Origin: Bacteroidales bacterium
Lineage (GTDB): Bacteria; Bacteroidota; Bacteroidia; Bacteroidales; UBA12077
Assembly: GCA_030635365.1 (NCBI GenBank)
Contig: DAOVYZ010000002.1
Coordinates: 1-31,620, forward strand
Direction: 5' to 3'
Length of the DNA stretch: 31,620 nucleotides
Shown here piece after piece: positions 8,274 to 16,728 of this stretch; within the stretch, counting starts at the first letter, position 1, and every line of letters begins with the position of its first letter. The notes beneath the pieces are model-generated. The model searched no databases and was not told the DNA's origin. It saw only the letters and a list, made by a program, of their open reading frames with translations. A program made the translations under genes and the position numbers.

Positions 8274-8669
8274 ATGAAAAAAGCAAGATTTGCTCTCTTT
8301 GGTTTATTCTTACTCATGTCTTTGAGCAATAGTTTATTTGCACAAAAAGATATTTTTATTAAAGAATTTCAGTTTCAACTCAAAAAGATCAGTGATAATC
8401 AATATGAGAATGAATATTTTTTAACTATTACTTTAAATAAAAATTCACTATATAAATTTACAGTATTAAATCATATTGGTGATTTTCCCGGGAATGCAGT
8501 TGTTAACATATTGGATGGAGATAAAGTAGTTGCTGCAAATTTTGTTGGTGGCAAGTATTATGAGAAGTTTATGTTTAAGTGTACCAAAACAGGGTTTTAC
8601 GATATATTAATTCATTTTGAAGATAATAAATTAGGTTCTTCACTAATAAAACTGTTCTTAGTTCACTAA
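8274..8669 (+). CDS. Small secreted protein of unknown function
   Basis: I do not recognise this 131-residue protein. Residues 1-23 form a good signal peptide (MKKARFALFGLFLLMSLSNSLFAQ, cleavage after FA). The mature part is rich in alternating hydrophobic and polar residues (FQFQLKKI, YFLTITLNK, YKFTVLNHI, AVVNILDGD, FMFKCTKTGFYDILIHFED), which suggests an all-beta sandwich in the periplasm or at the cell surface. It has its own promoter box. Its 3' end overlaps the end of the convergent cbiB gene by 12 bases, so neither gene has room for a classical terminator here. Confidence 0.75.
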   Translation: MKKARFALFGLFLLMSLSNSLFAQKDIFIKEFQFQLKKISDNQYENEYFLTITLNKNSLYKFTVLNHIGDFPGNAVVNILDGDKVVAANFVGGKYYEKFMFKCTKTGFYDILIHFEDNKLGSSLIKLFLVH

Positions 8670-9611
8670 TAAAGCTACAAAAATTATTATTCCAACAAAT
8701 ACCAGACTTGTAATATAGTTTATCGCACAAGCTTTGAATAAATCACTTCTTAAAACGATTCGATTATTTGTACCAATATATGGCTTGTCTATTATTTGTC
8801 CATGATACATATTAGGGCCACCAAATCGACAATTAAGAATACCGGCTAAAGCGGCTTCAGGGTAACCTGCATTAGGACTTGCATGGTTATTACCATATTT
8901 AAAAATAAAAAAGAATCCTTTATCACTTAATGTAATTAATACCATTAAAAATGCTGTAATTCGTGCTGGAATATAATTCGCAAAATCATCTAATTTAGCT
9001 GCAAACCAACCAAAATCCTTATATTTCTCACTCTTATATCCAATCATTGAGTCAAGGGTATTAATTATTTTGTACGTAAATAATAAAGGTATACCTCCAA
9101 TGGCATAATAAAAAAGAGGAGCAATAACACCATCACTTAAATTTTCTGCTAATGTTTCTAATACAGCAATTCTGATTTTATTTTCGGATAGTTCAGATGT
9201 ATCTCTACCTACTATAAAGCTTAATTGTTTTCTTCCTGCTTCAATTCCTTCATTTGATAATTTTTTCTCAACTTTAAGAGTTTCTGTAATTAGATTCTTA
9301 TTTGCGATTCCATAAAATATCATTATGGTAGTAAAACAATAATAGATGTATTGATATTGTATAATTACCTTTTCAGTAATAAAAAGAATAGAAAATACAA
9401 AGGCTGCCAAAAGTATAACACTTATTACTCCTTTGGGTTTTTTATAGTTTTTTGAATTAAGTTTCTTTTCAATTAAGGTAATTAAATTGCCAAACAAACG
9501 TATAGGATGAGGAAGCCATAAAGGATCCCCTAAAATTGAATCAAGAATAAATCCTGCAATTAAAGGAATAATAAAATAATAGGGGTTTATATATAAATTA
9601 GTAAAAACCAA
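8658..9611 (-). CDS. cbiB: Adenosylcobinamide-phosphate synthase CbiB
   Basis: CbiB is an integral membrane enzyme that attaches aminopropanol (or its phosphate, made by CobD) to adenosylcobyric acid in B12 synthesis. The 317 residues are the normal length. The family signature GDPLWLPHPIRLFG (28-41) is intact. Later conserved segments are AENLSDGVIAPLFYYAIGG, NTLDSMIGYKSEKYKDFGW, SPNAGYPEAALAGIL and NRIVLRSDLF. Several hydrophobic spans are visible, including about 14-26 and near the C terminus. It is the last gene of the riboswitch-1 unit and overlaps the end of cobD by 25 bases. In some literature this enzyme is called CobD; I use the Salmonella naming. Confidence 0.95.
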   Translation of the reverse strand: MVFTNLYINPYYFIIPLIAGFILDSILGDPLWLPHPIRLFGNLITLIEKKLNSKNYKKPKGVISVILLAAFVFSILFITEKVIIQYQYIYYCFTTIMIFYGIANKNLITETLKVEKKLSNEGIEAGRKQLSFIVGRDTSELSENKIRIAVLETLAENLSDGVIAPLFYYAIGGIPLLFTYKIINTLDSMIGYKSEKYKDFGWFAAKLDDFANYIPARITAFLMVLITLSDKGFFFIFKYGNNHASPNAGYPEAALAGILNCRFGGPNMYHGQIIDKPYIGTNNRIVLRSDLFKACAINYITSLVFVGIIIFVALLVN

Positions 9612-10618
9612 TCTTTGATTCCCTTTATTAAATTGTTATTGTTTCTTTCATTTTGAACAGAAAGTCTAAAATATGTATTATCCAGTCCTTTAAAATTTGA
9701 AGCATCCCTAATTAATATTCCACAATTATTTATTAGAAAATTTTTAAGCTCAGCTGAGCTTCCTTTTTTCAGTTTTACTAAAAAGTAATTGCAGTTTGAT
9801 TCAAATATTTCAATGCCGGGAATTTTCTGTAATTCATGTTGCAATTTTTTAGATCGTTGAACCAAATCATGTATGTCTGGTAACAGATTATTGTAATTTT
9901 GTAAAATATATTTGCCAGCTTCAATTGCCAATGAGTTAACACTCCACGGGGCTTTTATATAAAGTAATTTCTTAAGGATAGTTTCATCTGCAACAATATA
10001 ACCTAATCGTATTCCAGGTATTGCAAAACTTTTGGTAAGCGAACGTAATATAATTAAGTTAGAATATTTGTCAATTAATGTGATACAAGATTCATGGTTA
10101 ATGCTCAATTCAGCATAGGCTTCGTCAATTATGAAATAAGTATCTGGATTGTATTTTATTAAATTCTGTATTTGTTCTAATGTTATTGTTTTACCATCAG
10201 GGTTGTTTGGGTTCCCAATCCATATTGTATCTCCGGAAATTTTATTCTTCGAAAGTATAGATTCATTTGGTAGAAATTCTATAATGTGCTTGTGAGACCT
10301 GCATGCATCTTCATATTCGGAAAAAGATGGAATGTTTATCAAGGATTTCTTGCCATGAAATAATTGAGCTATTAAATAAAATGCTTCTGTAGAACCATTA
10401 GTTACAAGCACATTATTTTGATCCAGTTTATGATGTTGCGCTATTTCTTTTTGAAGACTAATTGCATCGGGTTCCGGATAATTGACAATTATACCGGTAT
10501 TTTGAGCAAGATGCTTCTCAAGTTTTGATGATATACCGTAATAAACAATATTTGAGCTAAAGTCGGCTATTATTTTACCCTTATATTTATAAATATCGTT
10601 ACCGTGGCCTTCAATCAT
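9587..10618 (-). CDS. cobD: Threonine-phosphate decarboxylase-like PLP enzyme CobD
   Basis: CobD decarboxylates L-threonine phosphate to aminopropanol phosphate, the linker joined by CbiB. The protein is a fold-type I aminotransferase of the HisC/CobD group. It shows FSSNIVYYG near the N terminus (the CobD DFSANINPLG region), GSTEAF (75-80), GNPNNPDG (135-142), FIIDEAYAE (162-170, PLP-binding Asp165), and RSLTKSFAIPGIRLGY (192-207) with PLP lysine Lys197. The APWSVN motif after it is also present in CobD. The 343 residues fit the family. Histidinol-phosphate aminotransferase is the alternative by sequence, but the position between cobQ and cbiB, with overlaps of 8 and 25 bases, favours CobD. 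Confidence 0.92.
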   Translation of the reverse strand: MIEGHGNDIYKYKGKIIADFSSNIVYYGISSKLEKHLAQNTGIIVNYPEPDAISLQKEIAQHHKLDQNNVLVTNGSTEAFYLIAQLFHGKKSLINIPSFSEYEDACRSHKHIIEFLPNESILSKNKISGDTIWIGNPNNPDGKTITLEQIQNLIKYNPDTYFIIDEAYAELSINHESCITLIDKYSNLIILRSLTKSFAIPGIRLGYIVADETILKKLLYIKAPWSVNSLAIEAGKYILQNYNNLLPDIHDLVQRSKKLQHELQKIPGIEIFESNCNYFLVKLKKGSSAELKNFLINNCGILIRDASNFKGLDNTYFRLSVQNERNNNNLIKGIKDWFLLIYI

Positions 10619-12080
10619 ATTTTAATGATTCATAAATTTTATCCATATCAACATTTTCTCGCACCAGATTAGCTAACTTATCGTAATTTTCATTTTTGTA
10701 CTTCTGAAAATCGACTTTAACTTTTGTGTCGGGATCATGAAACTTTAATATTTGATCTATTACAAAAGCATTGTCAAAGATCCCATGTAAATATGTTCCC
10801 CAGGTCTTTTCATTCAAATAGTATCCATCATTTTCGGTAGAATTGATAACACATAATGGGCTCTCATGTTTTGAAGTTGTTTCTCCCATATGTATTTCAT
10901 AGCCTGTACAAATATTTTTACCATTTCGAAAAGTAAATTGGCACTGTTCTGTTTTTTTCTCTTTAGATAATGTTGTAACAACCGGTAAAATTCCTAATCC
11001 GGGAAGAGTCTCAATGGAACCTTCAACATGATCCGGGTCTCTTATTTCTTTACCCATTATTTGAAAACCTCCACAAATACCATAAACGGGGTTCCCGATT
11101 TTATGCATTTCTAAAATAGTTTTTGCTATTCCTGTATTTCTCAAATACATTAAATCAGAGATTGTATTTTTTGATCCGGGAATAATTACTATATCTGCGT
11201 TCAAAAGTTCTTCGGTACTCATAGCATAATAAAGATGCACATTAGACAATTGTTCAAGCATATTAAAATCAGTAAAGTTAGACATATGCTTAAGCAATAC
11301 AACTGCTATATTTATTTTTCCTGTGCTTGAGGTAATTGATTTACTCTCAAGAACTACAGAATCTTCCTGTTCTATAAAGATATCCCTGTAATATGGAATA
11401 ATACCCACTACAGGTTTCCCTGTAAGTTTTTCAAGAATCTTTTTACCTTCAGTAAATAAATTAATATCTCCACGGAATTTATTAATAATAATACCTTTAA
11501 TAGCATCCTTTTCTTCTTGAGGTAGCAGTTCTATGCTGCCATAAACGCTGGCAAAAATACCTCCTTTATCAATATCGGCAATTAGAAATGTTGAAGCTTT
11601 TGTTTTAACAGCCACACGCATATTTACAATATCCTTATCCCACAAATTCATTTCTGAAATACTCCCGGCTCCTTCAATTACAATTGGGTTATATTTCTTG
11701 TCCAGTTTTTCAAATGCATTAATAGCTTCTTTAAATAATAAATCCCTATCAGTATCAATAAAATATTCGCTGGCAGATTTATTGCCAATGGGTTTACCAT
11801 TTAAAACAATCTGGGAGTTCAGGTTATCCGTTGGTTTCAAAAGTATTGGATTCATTTCTACACTACAATCAATCCCACAAGCTTCTGCCTGGACTGCCTG
11901 GGCCCTGCCAATCTCTAAACCATCTGGTGTGGCATAGCTATTTAGCGACATATTTTGAGCCTTATAAGGAGCAGGAGAATAACCGTCTTGAAGGAAAATC
12001 CTACAAAATGCTGCATTTATTACTGATTTTCCAACATCTGAGCCGGTACCAACAAACATAATAGGGCGAAGCTTTTGCAT
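10611..12080 (-). CDS. cobQ: Adenosylcobyric acid synthase CobQ/CbiP
   Basis: Glutamine-dependent amidation of four side chains of adenosylcobyrinic acid a,c-diamide. The 489 residues carry an N-terminal P-loop-like ATPase half with GTGSDVGKS (11-19) and APYKAQNMSLNSY (37-49). A class I glutamine amidotransferase half follows, with PGSKNT (301-306), nucleophile Cys336 in VYGICGGFQIMG and His432 in GTYLHGIFDN. The gene is first of three overlapping genes (cobQ-cobD-cbiB). It is separated from the lipoprotein gene upstream by about 180 bases that contain a palindromic element. No ring-synthesis genes accompany it, so it may serve salvage or the late steps of a pathway encoded elsewhere. Confidence 0.95.
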   Translation of the reverse strand: MQKLRPIMFVGTGSDVGKSVINAAFCRIFLQDGYSPAPYKAQNMSLNSYATPDGLEIGRAQAVQAEACGIDCSVEMNPILLKPTDNLNSQIVLNGKPIGNKSASEYFIDTDRDLLFKEAINAFEKLDKKYNPIVIEGAGSISEMNLWDKDIVNMRVAVKTKASTFLIADIDKGGIFASVYGSIELLPQEEKDAIKGIIINKFRGDINLFTEGKKILEKLTGKPVVGIIPYYRDIFIEQEDSVVLESKSITSSTGKINIAVVLLKHMSNFTDFNMLEQLSNVHLYYAMSTEELLNADIVIIPGSKNTISDLMYLRNTGIAKTILEMHKIGNPVYGICGGFQIMGKEIRDPDHVEGSIETLPGLGILPVVTTLSKEKKTEQCQFTFRNGKNICTGYEIHMGETTSKHESPLCVINSTENDGYYLNEKTWGTYLHGIFDNAFVIDQILKFHDPDTKVKVDFQKYKNENYDKLANLVRENVDMDKIYESLKYD

Positions 12081-12113
12081 TTATTATTCGGGGTTTTTAA
12101 CAAATTTAAAAAA

Positions 12114-12219
12114 AGAACGCGGATAATACGAATACTAACGCTGATTTAAACGGATTAATTAAGAATCTGTGTTAATCAGCGTTCCCAAATAGGTTTGGGA
12201 TCAGTTTTATCGGCGTTCT
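12114..12219. repeat. Palindromic intergenic element (multibranched)
   Basis: An outer inverted repeat (12114-12126 with 12207-12219, 12 of 13 positions complementary) encloses two hairpins. One is AACGCTGATT (12137-12146) with AATCAGCGTT (12174-12183), perfect. The other is TCCCAAA (12183-12189) with TTTGGGA (12194-12200), perfect. The whole resembles the palindromic repeats dispersed in Bacteroidetes intergenic DNA. It separates the receptor/lipoprotein genes from cobQ-cobD-cbiB inside one probable transcription unit, so it could affect RNA stability or readthrough. Confidence 0.8.
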
Positions 12220-12258
12220 ATTTTAAGGTTAAAGATATAATATCAATATTTTGTAAAG

Positions 12259-12660
12259 CTATTTTTTACAATTATCAACTGAAGCAGAGCAAACATCTTT
12301 TTTATAAATCCAGGTAATTGTATCTCCCGGGTTTAATATTGTATTTATTGCTAATTTATCAGGTGATTTGCCATTTATTTTATAATACCATGCTGTTACA
12401 CCACGTTCACCTTTTACATTATCAATAGATGTTACAAAAACAAAATTGGAAACGGGATGTGTTTCAATAGTTGCAGCATATTGCAATGCTTCCAGGGCTG
12501 TTATTTCCGGTTTCCATGCAATCGTTTTTTGTTTTTCTTTGTGTGCACCATAGTTAATTTCTACAGTTATATCACCTGTTAATTGCCCAGATTTATCATT
12601 TGAACAGCTTGCCATAAAAATTATGGCAAGGCTGTAAATTATAGTTTTAAATATCTTCAT
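12259..12660 (-). CDS. DUF4430 lipoprotein, probable cobalamin-binding surface protein
   Basis: A 133-residue lipoprotein. The signal sequence ends in the lipobox MASC with Cys19, followed by SNDKS. The mature part resembles the DUF4430 domain, which is related to the C-terminal domain of transcobalamin/intrinsic factor: a VEINYG strand, the helix TALEALQYA, then GVTAWYYKINGKSP and LNPGDTITWIYKKD, the usual end of the domain. It ends in a Cys-containing tail (DVCSASVDNCKK) where a disulfide is possible. It lies 12 bases downstream of the TonB-dependent receptor and behind a B12 riboswitch, so I infer a role in holding B12 at the receptor, comparable to the surface B12 lipoproteins known in Bacteroides. 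Binding itself is not shown by the sequence. Confidence 0.8.
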   Translation of the reverse strand: MKIFKTIIYSLAIIFMASCSNDKSGQLTGDITVEINYGAHKEKQKTIAWKPEITALEALQYAATIETHPVSNFVFVTSIDNVKGERGVTAWYYKINGKSPDKLAINTILNPGDTITWIYKKDVCSASVDNCKK

Positions 12661-12672
12661 AATTCTTATACT

Positions 12673-14817
12673 TTAAAAAGAATACACAAAGTTGCCCGAA
12701 ATAAATCTACCCGGCATATTGTAACCATCTTTTTCAGAATAGTTTTCATCTAATAAATTAGAAACTGCAATACCAAATCTTTTATTCTTTTGGAAAGTAT
12801 AGTATACTGAGAAATCAAAAATTAAATAATCCGGGTGTTCAAGTATTTTATCGGCAGCAGTATATCCTCCTTCTACATAATAATTACTGACAGTTAAATC
12901 AGGCCTTAGTGCTGAAAACCGGTCTTCTTCTAATCGTGTTCCAATGTATCGTGCGTTCAGGCGAGTAGAAAAGCCTTTATAATTATCGAAGAAAATACCA
13001 AAATTACCATTGCTATTACGGGTATATTTCATATCGCGTGTAACAATACTATCGTTTCCGGTTGATCCGGTTAATGTTTCATCCACTGTATTTTCAAGCA
13101 TAAAAGTAAAGTTGCCGTATAGTTCCAGTTTAAATTTGTTATTAATCAAATTACCTAAATTAGATGATAATAAAAGTTCAATACCTTTCATGTTAGAATT
13201 ATTGGCATTTTTATATGAAGTAGTATCGTTATAGGTATATTCAACAATTTTATCTTTATGCTTTGTCTGAAAGTAAGTTAAATCGGCATAAATTAACCTG
13301 TTATTGAAAGAATAATTTAAACCTAAATCAAATGTTGCTGAACTTTCAGGTCTTAAATCAGGATTTCCAACATAATTTTTAATCCACCAAAAATTCCATG
13401 CTGCAAAATATTCCGATACCCTGTAATATCCAGCAACTTTGAATGCTTCGGGGACTGAAAAAGCAGTTCCGTAGCTACCATGGAATTTTAGGTTTATAGG
13501 CAGTGTGTACTGCACACCAACTGATGGATTAAAAGCATTGTATGTTTCGCTGCCTCCGGTACCCATTAAGGAATCATTTTTCTCAATATCATACGAAATA
13601 TTATCGTAGCGGGCACCTGCATTAATATCTAATCCTCCGGTAGAATATGATATTTGAGCTAATAGAGCTGCTTTTGTATTCTTATGATTTGGTGAATAAG
13701 GATTTGTTGGTGTTGCTTTTGCTTGGAAACGCTCTGACCGATAATCATGAATATCTAAATCGGCTCCAATAAGGAATTTTATATCACCAAAACTAAAATT
13801 ATCATGCATCTTGAAACCATACTCTTTTACTTTGCTTTTAAAAGATACAAAACAGGTATCTGATACATTAGTATAAAAAGGATTGATCTCATTTGCGAAA
13901 TAAGGACTTACCTCAAGTGAGTTTTTATCAGTAGTGTATTTAATATTGCCATAGAGATTTAACCGGTCAATATCTTTCTTACTTTGTGTATAACTACCCC
14001 AATAATTTCCCGGGGTTTCTACATCGTGGGCAAAAGTGTAAAGAACTTCGGTACTAACTTCCCAGTTTTTATTAAGCGCATGATCCAACTGCCCGTTAAT
14101 ATGATTGGTCTGGTATTTTGAATTTTTCATAATATCGCCATTGGATGCTTTGTCGAGCATTAATTTTTCTTGTTCAGATAATTTAAGGGCATTTTTACTG
14201 CCAATTCTGTAGTCCTTTTGTTGTTCGTTTCTCGAATAACCCAAAGCGAAAGATGTTTTGTCATTCAATTGCCCCGATACGTTACCGCTTAGTTTTAAAG
14301 AACCGAAACTCCCGGCTGCAATGGAAATTTTTCCTTTTGTTTCCTTAGTCCCGGTTTTGGTAATAACATTAATAACACCACCCATGGCATCCGATCCGTA
14401 TAATGCAGAATAAGGCCCTTTTATTACTTCTATCCGGGCAACATTTTCGGTATTAATGGCAGCTAAATTTGTTACCCCCGAAGGTTTCCCGTTAATTAAT
14501 AATAGTGTGTAACTACGCGAATGGGCACTTGGTGAAAATCCTCTCATTCCAACTGTCGCTGTTAGTCCGGGATATTGTATAATATCCAGATTTGTCGTTT
14601 TCTTCAATAGTTCTGCAATATTTTCAGAAGGTATTGAATTTATTACCGTTTCATCAATAATTTCAACTTTCTGCGGAATATGTTTTAATTGAGTATTCAT
14701 TCTCGTAGCAGAAATAGTTAATTCATCAAGGTCATAAACCTTAACAGAGTCTTGTTCCTGGGAAAAACTTTTATTTCCCAACAGGCATAATAAGCCAAAA
14801 AATACTAATTTTCTCAT
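12673..14817 (-). CDS. btuB: TonB-dependent cobalamin receptor (BtuB-like)
   Basis: Outer-membrane receptor of 714 residues. A signal peptide (1-19, ending FSQ) is followed by a TonB-box-like stretch (VYDLDELTISATR). The plug domain comes next with IPSENIAELLKKTTNLDI, VGMRGF, LLINGKPSG, IEVIKGPYSALYGSDAMGGVINVITK. The rest is a beta barrel with many alternating aromatic strands, ending with GNFVYSF, a usual C-terminal strand with terminal Phe. Specificity for cobalamin is inferred from the B12 riboswitch in its leader and the cobalamin genes behind it; sequence alone would also allow a siderophore receptor. No N-terminal carboxypeptidase-like domain is present, so it is not a SusC-type receptor. 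Confidence 0.92.
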   Translation of the reverse strand: MRKLVFFGLLCLLGNKSFSQEQDSVKVYDLDELTISATRMNTQLKHIPQKVEIIDETVINSIPSENIAELLKKTTNLDIIQYPGLTATVGMRGFSPSAHSRSYTLLLINGKPSGVTNLAAINTENVARIEVIKGPYSALYGSDAMGGVINVITKTGTKETKGKISIAAGSFGSLKLSGNVSGQLNDKTSFALGYSRNEQQKDYRIGSKNALKLSEQEKLMLDKASNGDIMKNSKYQTNHINGQLDHALNKNWEVSTEVLYTFAHDVETPGNYWGSYTQSKKDIDRLNLYGNIKYTTDKNSLEVSPYFANEINPFYTNVSDTCFVSFKSKVKEYGFKMHDNFSFGDIKFLIGADLDIHDYRSERFQAKATPTNPYSPNHKNTKAALLAQISYSTGGLDINAGARYDNISYDIEKNDSLMGTGGSETYNAFNPSVGVQYTLPINLKFHGSYGTAFSVPEAFKVAGYYRVSEYFAAWNFWWIKNYVGNPDLRPESSATFDLGLNYSFNNRLIYADLTYFQTKHKDKIVEYTYNDTTSYKNANNSNMKGIELLLSSNLGNLINNKFKLELYGNFTFMLENTVDETLTGSTGNDSIVTRDMKYTRNSNGNFGIFFDNYKGFSTRLNARYIGTRLEEDRFSALRPDLTVSNYYVEGGYTAADKILEHPDYLIFDFSVYYTFQKNKRFGIAVSNLLDENYSEKDGYNMPGRFISGNFVYSF

Positions 14818-14964
14818 TTTTCAAGTTTTATGGTTCAACATTAAAAATTGACAGCCATAAACTTTCGTCGGTTCCGGTTTACTTCCCGGGTTGTAAAATG
14901 GAACTTGAGTGAGTGATTTAATTTTAAAACCACTTCGCTTCTATCCCGAAAGCTATGATGTATT

Positions 14965-15137
14965 ATTGGCAGGTCTTCTGGCTTGTCCATTTTTTTGAGG
15001 CCTTCCCACCTCGTCCCGATAGCTATCGGGAGCGAGGCAGTGGCAAAAGTAATCTCAAAAATATTCAAGGACTTACAGCTGCGGGTACAGCTCCGGAATT
15101 TCTCGCTTGTGGCGGGAGCACCGGATTCCCTTTTCAT
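14965..15137 (-). promoter_or_regulatory. Cobalamin riboswitch 1 (upstream of btuB-like receptor)
   Basis: Read on the minus strand, the core elements appear in order: GGGAATCCGGTG at the 5' end, CGGAGCTGTACCCGCAGCTGTAAG, GCCACTG, GGGAAGGC, and the B12 box AGCCAGAAGACCTGCC (complement of 14968-14983). It sits about 150 bases before the receptor start. A strong hairpin built on TCCCGATAGCTATCGGGA (15014-15031), flanked by CCTCG/CGAGG, enlarges the arm between GCCACTG and GGGAAGG. In this class, adenosylcobalamin or a related cobalamin binds and represses expression. Confidence 0.95.
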
Positions 15138-15138
15138 T

Positions 15139-15159
15139 CCAATACAAGATTAATGTATT
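15139..15159. repeat. Small hairpin at the 5' side of riboswitch 1
   Basis: CAATACA pairs perfectly with TGTATTG across seven bases. It lies between the promoter box and the riboswitch core and may form the outer part of the leader. Confidence 0.5.
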
Positions 15160-15177
15160 GAAAAACCAACTTGAAAG

Positions 15178-15185
15178 CAAAAGTA
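15178..15185 (-). promoter_or_regulatory. -7 promoter box for the riboswitch-1 unit
   Basis: The minus strand reads TACTTTTG, matching TAnnTTTG. Transcription would start near 15172, about 35 bases before the riboswitch core. No clear -33 box. Confidence 0.5.
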
Positions 15186-15371
15186 ATATTTTTAACTAGA
15201 TTTGTTGATAGAAATTTTAAAATAAGTTATTATAAGTTTTGAATTCATATTAACTTTCTGTCACGGAAGATGGAAGTGTAATTATATATAAAATACGTCT
15301 TCTTGAATAGAGGTATGTGCCATTTAGGTTGAAGAAAACATGAAAGTTTGTAGGCGGCACAACCTACAGCG

Positions 15372-15441
15372 GGGTCTTAAAGCATGCGGGGTTTTGGTAG
15401 TATTTTGACAATTTTTGCTATCTTTAACTTTCGGTAACGGG
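15372..15441 (+). repeat. Island repeat, copy A
   Basis: Seventy bases matching copy B (16526-16595) at 67 positions. It starts with GGGTCTTAAAGCATGCGGGG and ends with CTTTCGGTAACGGG. It contains TTTTGACAATTTTT and TATCTTTA, so it could carry a promoter. After it comes CCGTTATGGG, which can pair with the GGTAACGG at its end. Confidence 0.9.
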
Positions 15442-15457
15442 ATACCCAAAAACCGTT

Positions 15458-15526
15458 ATGGGCAAGTTTAGGAAACGAATTAGTGGATTGAAAAGAGAAG
15501 TAAAGAAGTTTGAAAAACAAATTTGA
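15458..15526 (+). CDS. Possible 22-residue basic peptide or gene remnant
   Basis: An ATG directly after repeat A opens a short frame: MGKFRKRISGLKREVKKFEKQI. It is highly charged and helix-prone. Its position right after the repeat parallels the starts of the larger island genes. It may be chance, a decoy, or the 5' remnant of a lost gene; there is no homology I can name. Confidence 0.2.
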   Translation: MGKFRKRISGLKREVKKFEKQI

Positions 15527-15617
15527 CTAAAAAATAAATTACGGTGGAGACCAGAACCCACTTTAAAAAACGGGGTGTAACCGAAAAACCTTATGAGTAG
15601 GGAAATAGAAAATATTT

Positions 15618-16514
15618 ATGAATTGGTTATATATAAGCTTATCGGTTATTGCAGGAATATTTGTTATAAGCCTTATAGTTCGAAAACGGATCCATGCCGT
15701 TAATAAAAAGGAACTTAGAGAACATCCGGATCATTATTGCAAGAGACTAAAAAGTAATATTGAGCAGGAATCACCTAAGATGAAGGTAAAATTTCTTCAA
15801 GAACTTTTTGAATTAGCTGCAAACGGCACAAATTCGGCAATGGTAGAACTTTGGCATCTTCTTGACAACTATCAACTTTCGAGCGTTCACCATAATATTA
15901 TTAAACTTCTCAGTCAACTGGGAACTGCTGCTGTTGAAGCCCATACCTCAACTTATTACATAGATGACAAAGGTACCATGTACGTGGCCGGTACTGAAGG
16001 AATGGAAATGGTGTACACACATGCTGGAAAAACTGGCCTTAAATATGCCGAGAACTTATTAAATAGGAAAGATATTAAAGACTACAACAGAAATTTTCAT
16101 TTACACTTATTAAATATTATTGGAAGTTTAGGTAATTTAGACAATGCTTTAAAGCTTCTTAAAAACTTTATACCTTACGGGAAAAATGATGGTTGGGTTA
16201 GTACAAGAAGAACTATTCTTGAAATTGCTAAACGTCATCCTTTACCTGCAAATGATCAATTACTTTTTGACTATATATGGGCACTTGATAATTTTATATC
16301 CTCTAATAGCGGAAGTTATAGGCATTCCCAATCTTATGGTGGCACCCATGAAGAAATAGAAAAAAAGATACAAGCAAAATTAAGTAAAGTCCAAAAGATA
16401 CAAGACTCTATTGATGTTTGCTATGAAAAAGCACGAAACATGATTTCAAGTAATGAGAAACTGGCTGTGGAATTCTTTAGAGAAAAAATGTCAAAATACT
16501 TGGATTATGGTTAG
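15618..16514 (+). CDS. Membrane-anchored helical protein of unknown function
   Basis: I do not recognise this 298-residue protein. An N-terminal membrane segment (about 3-22, WLYISLSVIAGIFVISLIV) is followed by a basic stretch, which predicts the rest in the cytoplasm. The remainder is mostly amphipathic helices spaced like HEAT or TPR repeats: VKFLQELFELAANGTNSAMVELWHLL, HHNIIKLLSQLG, LLNIIGSLGNLDNALKLL, RRTILEIAKRH. It ends in a charged coiled-coil-like tail (EEIEKKIQAKLSKVQKIQDSID). A helical-repeat scaffold is plausible, but no function follows. It is the first substantial gene of the island, lies 147 bases after repeat A, and is followed 11 bases later by repeat B. Confidence 0.75.
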   Translation: MNWLYISLSVIAGIFVISLIVRKRIHAVNKKELREHPDHYCKRLKSNIEQESPKMKVKFLQELFELAANGTNSAMVELWHLLDNYQLSSVHHNIIKLLSQLGTAAVEAHTSTYYIDDKGTMYVAGTEGMEMVYTHAGKTGLKYAENLLNRKDIKDYNRNFHLHLLNIIGSLGNLDNALKLLKNFIPYGKNDGWVSTRRTILEIAKRHPLPANDQLLFDYIWALDNFISSNSGSYRHSQSYGGTHEEIEKKIQAKLSKVQKIQDSIDVCYEKARNMISSNEKLAVEFFREKMSKYLDYG

Positions 16515-16525
16515 ACCAGCCCATT

Positions 16526-16650
16526 GGGTCTTAAAGCATGCGGGGTTTTGGTGGTATTTTGACAATTTTAGTTATCTTTAACTTTCGGTAACGGGTGATA
16601 CTGAAATGGTGCGAAAACCCGCACTATTTTTATGGCAGGGCCGTTGTGCC
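16526..16650 (+). repeat. Island repeat, copy B
   Basis: Its first 70 bases match copy A at 67 positions. The extension (16596-16650) holds a perfect GTGCG/CGCAC hairpin (16609-16624) whose GCGAAAACCCGC segment can also pair, with one bulge, with GCGGGGTTTT near the repeat's left end. It ends with GCAGGGCCGTT (16635-16645), shared with copy C. It lies between the first and second island genes. Confidence 0.85.
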
Positions 16651-16728
16651 TAATTGCAAAAAAGAATAGTGCTGCAAATACTATAAGTATAATAAGTAAA
16701 TGAATACTTTTAAAATAACTTAAATCAA

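Larger units (their letters stand above)
15186..15617. other. Non-coding start of the accessory island
   Basis: Over 400 bases between the B12 receptor leader and the first island gene. It holds the 70-base repeat A (15372-15441) and a short downstream frame (15458-15526). No gene of normal size is visible. Confidence 0.6.

Noticed and set aside
14841..15161. Open frames on both strands in the leader of the B12 receptor
   Set aside because: They overlap the conserved cobalamin riboswitch core, which explains the sequence.
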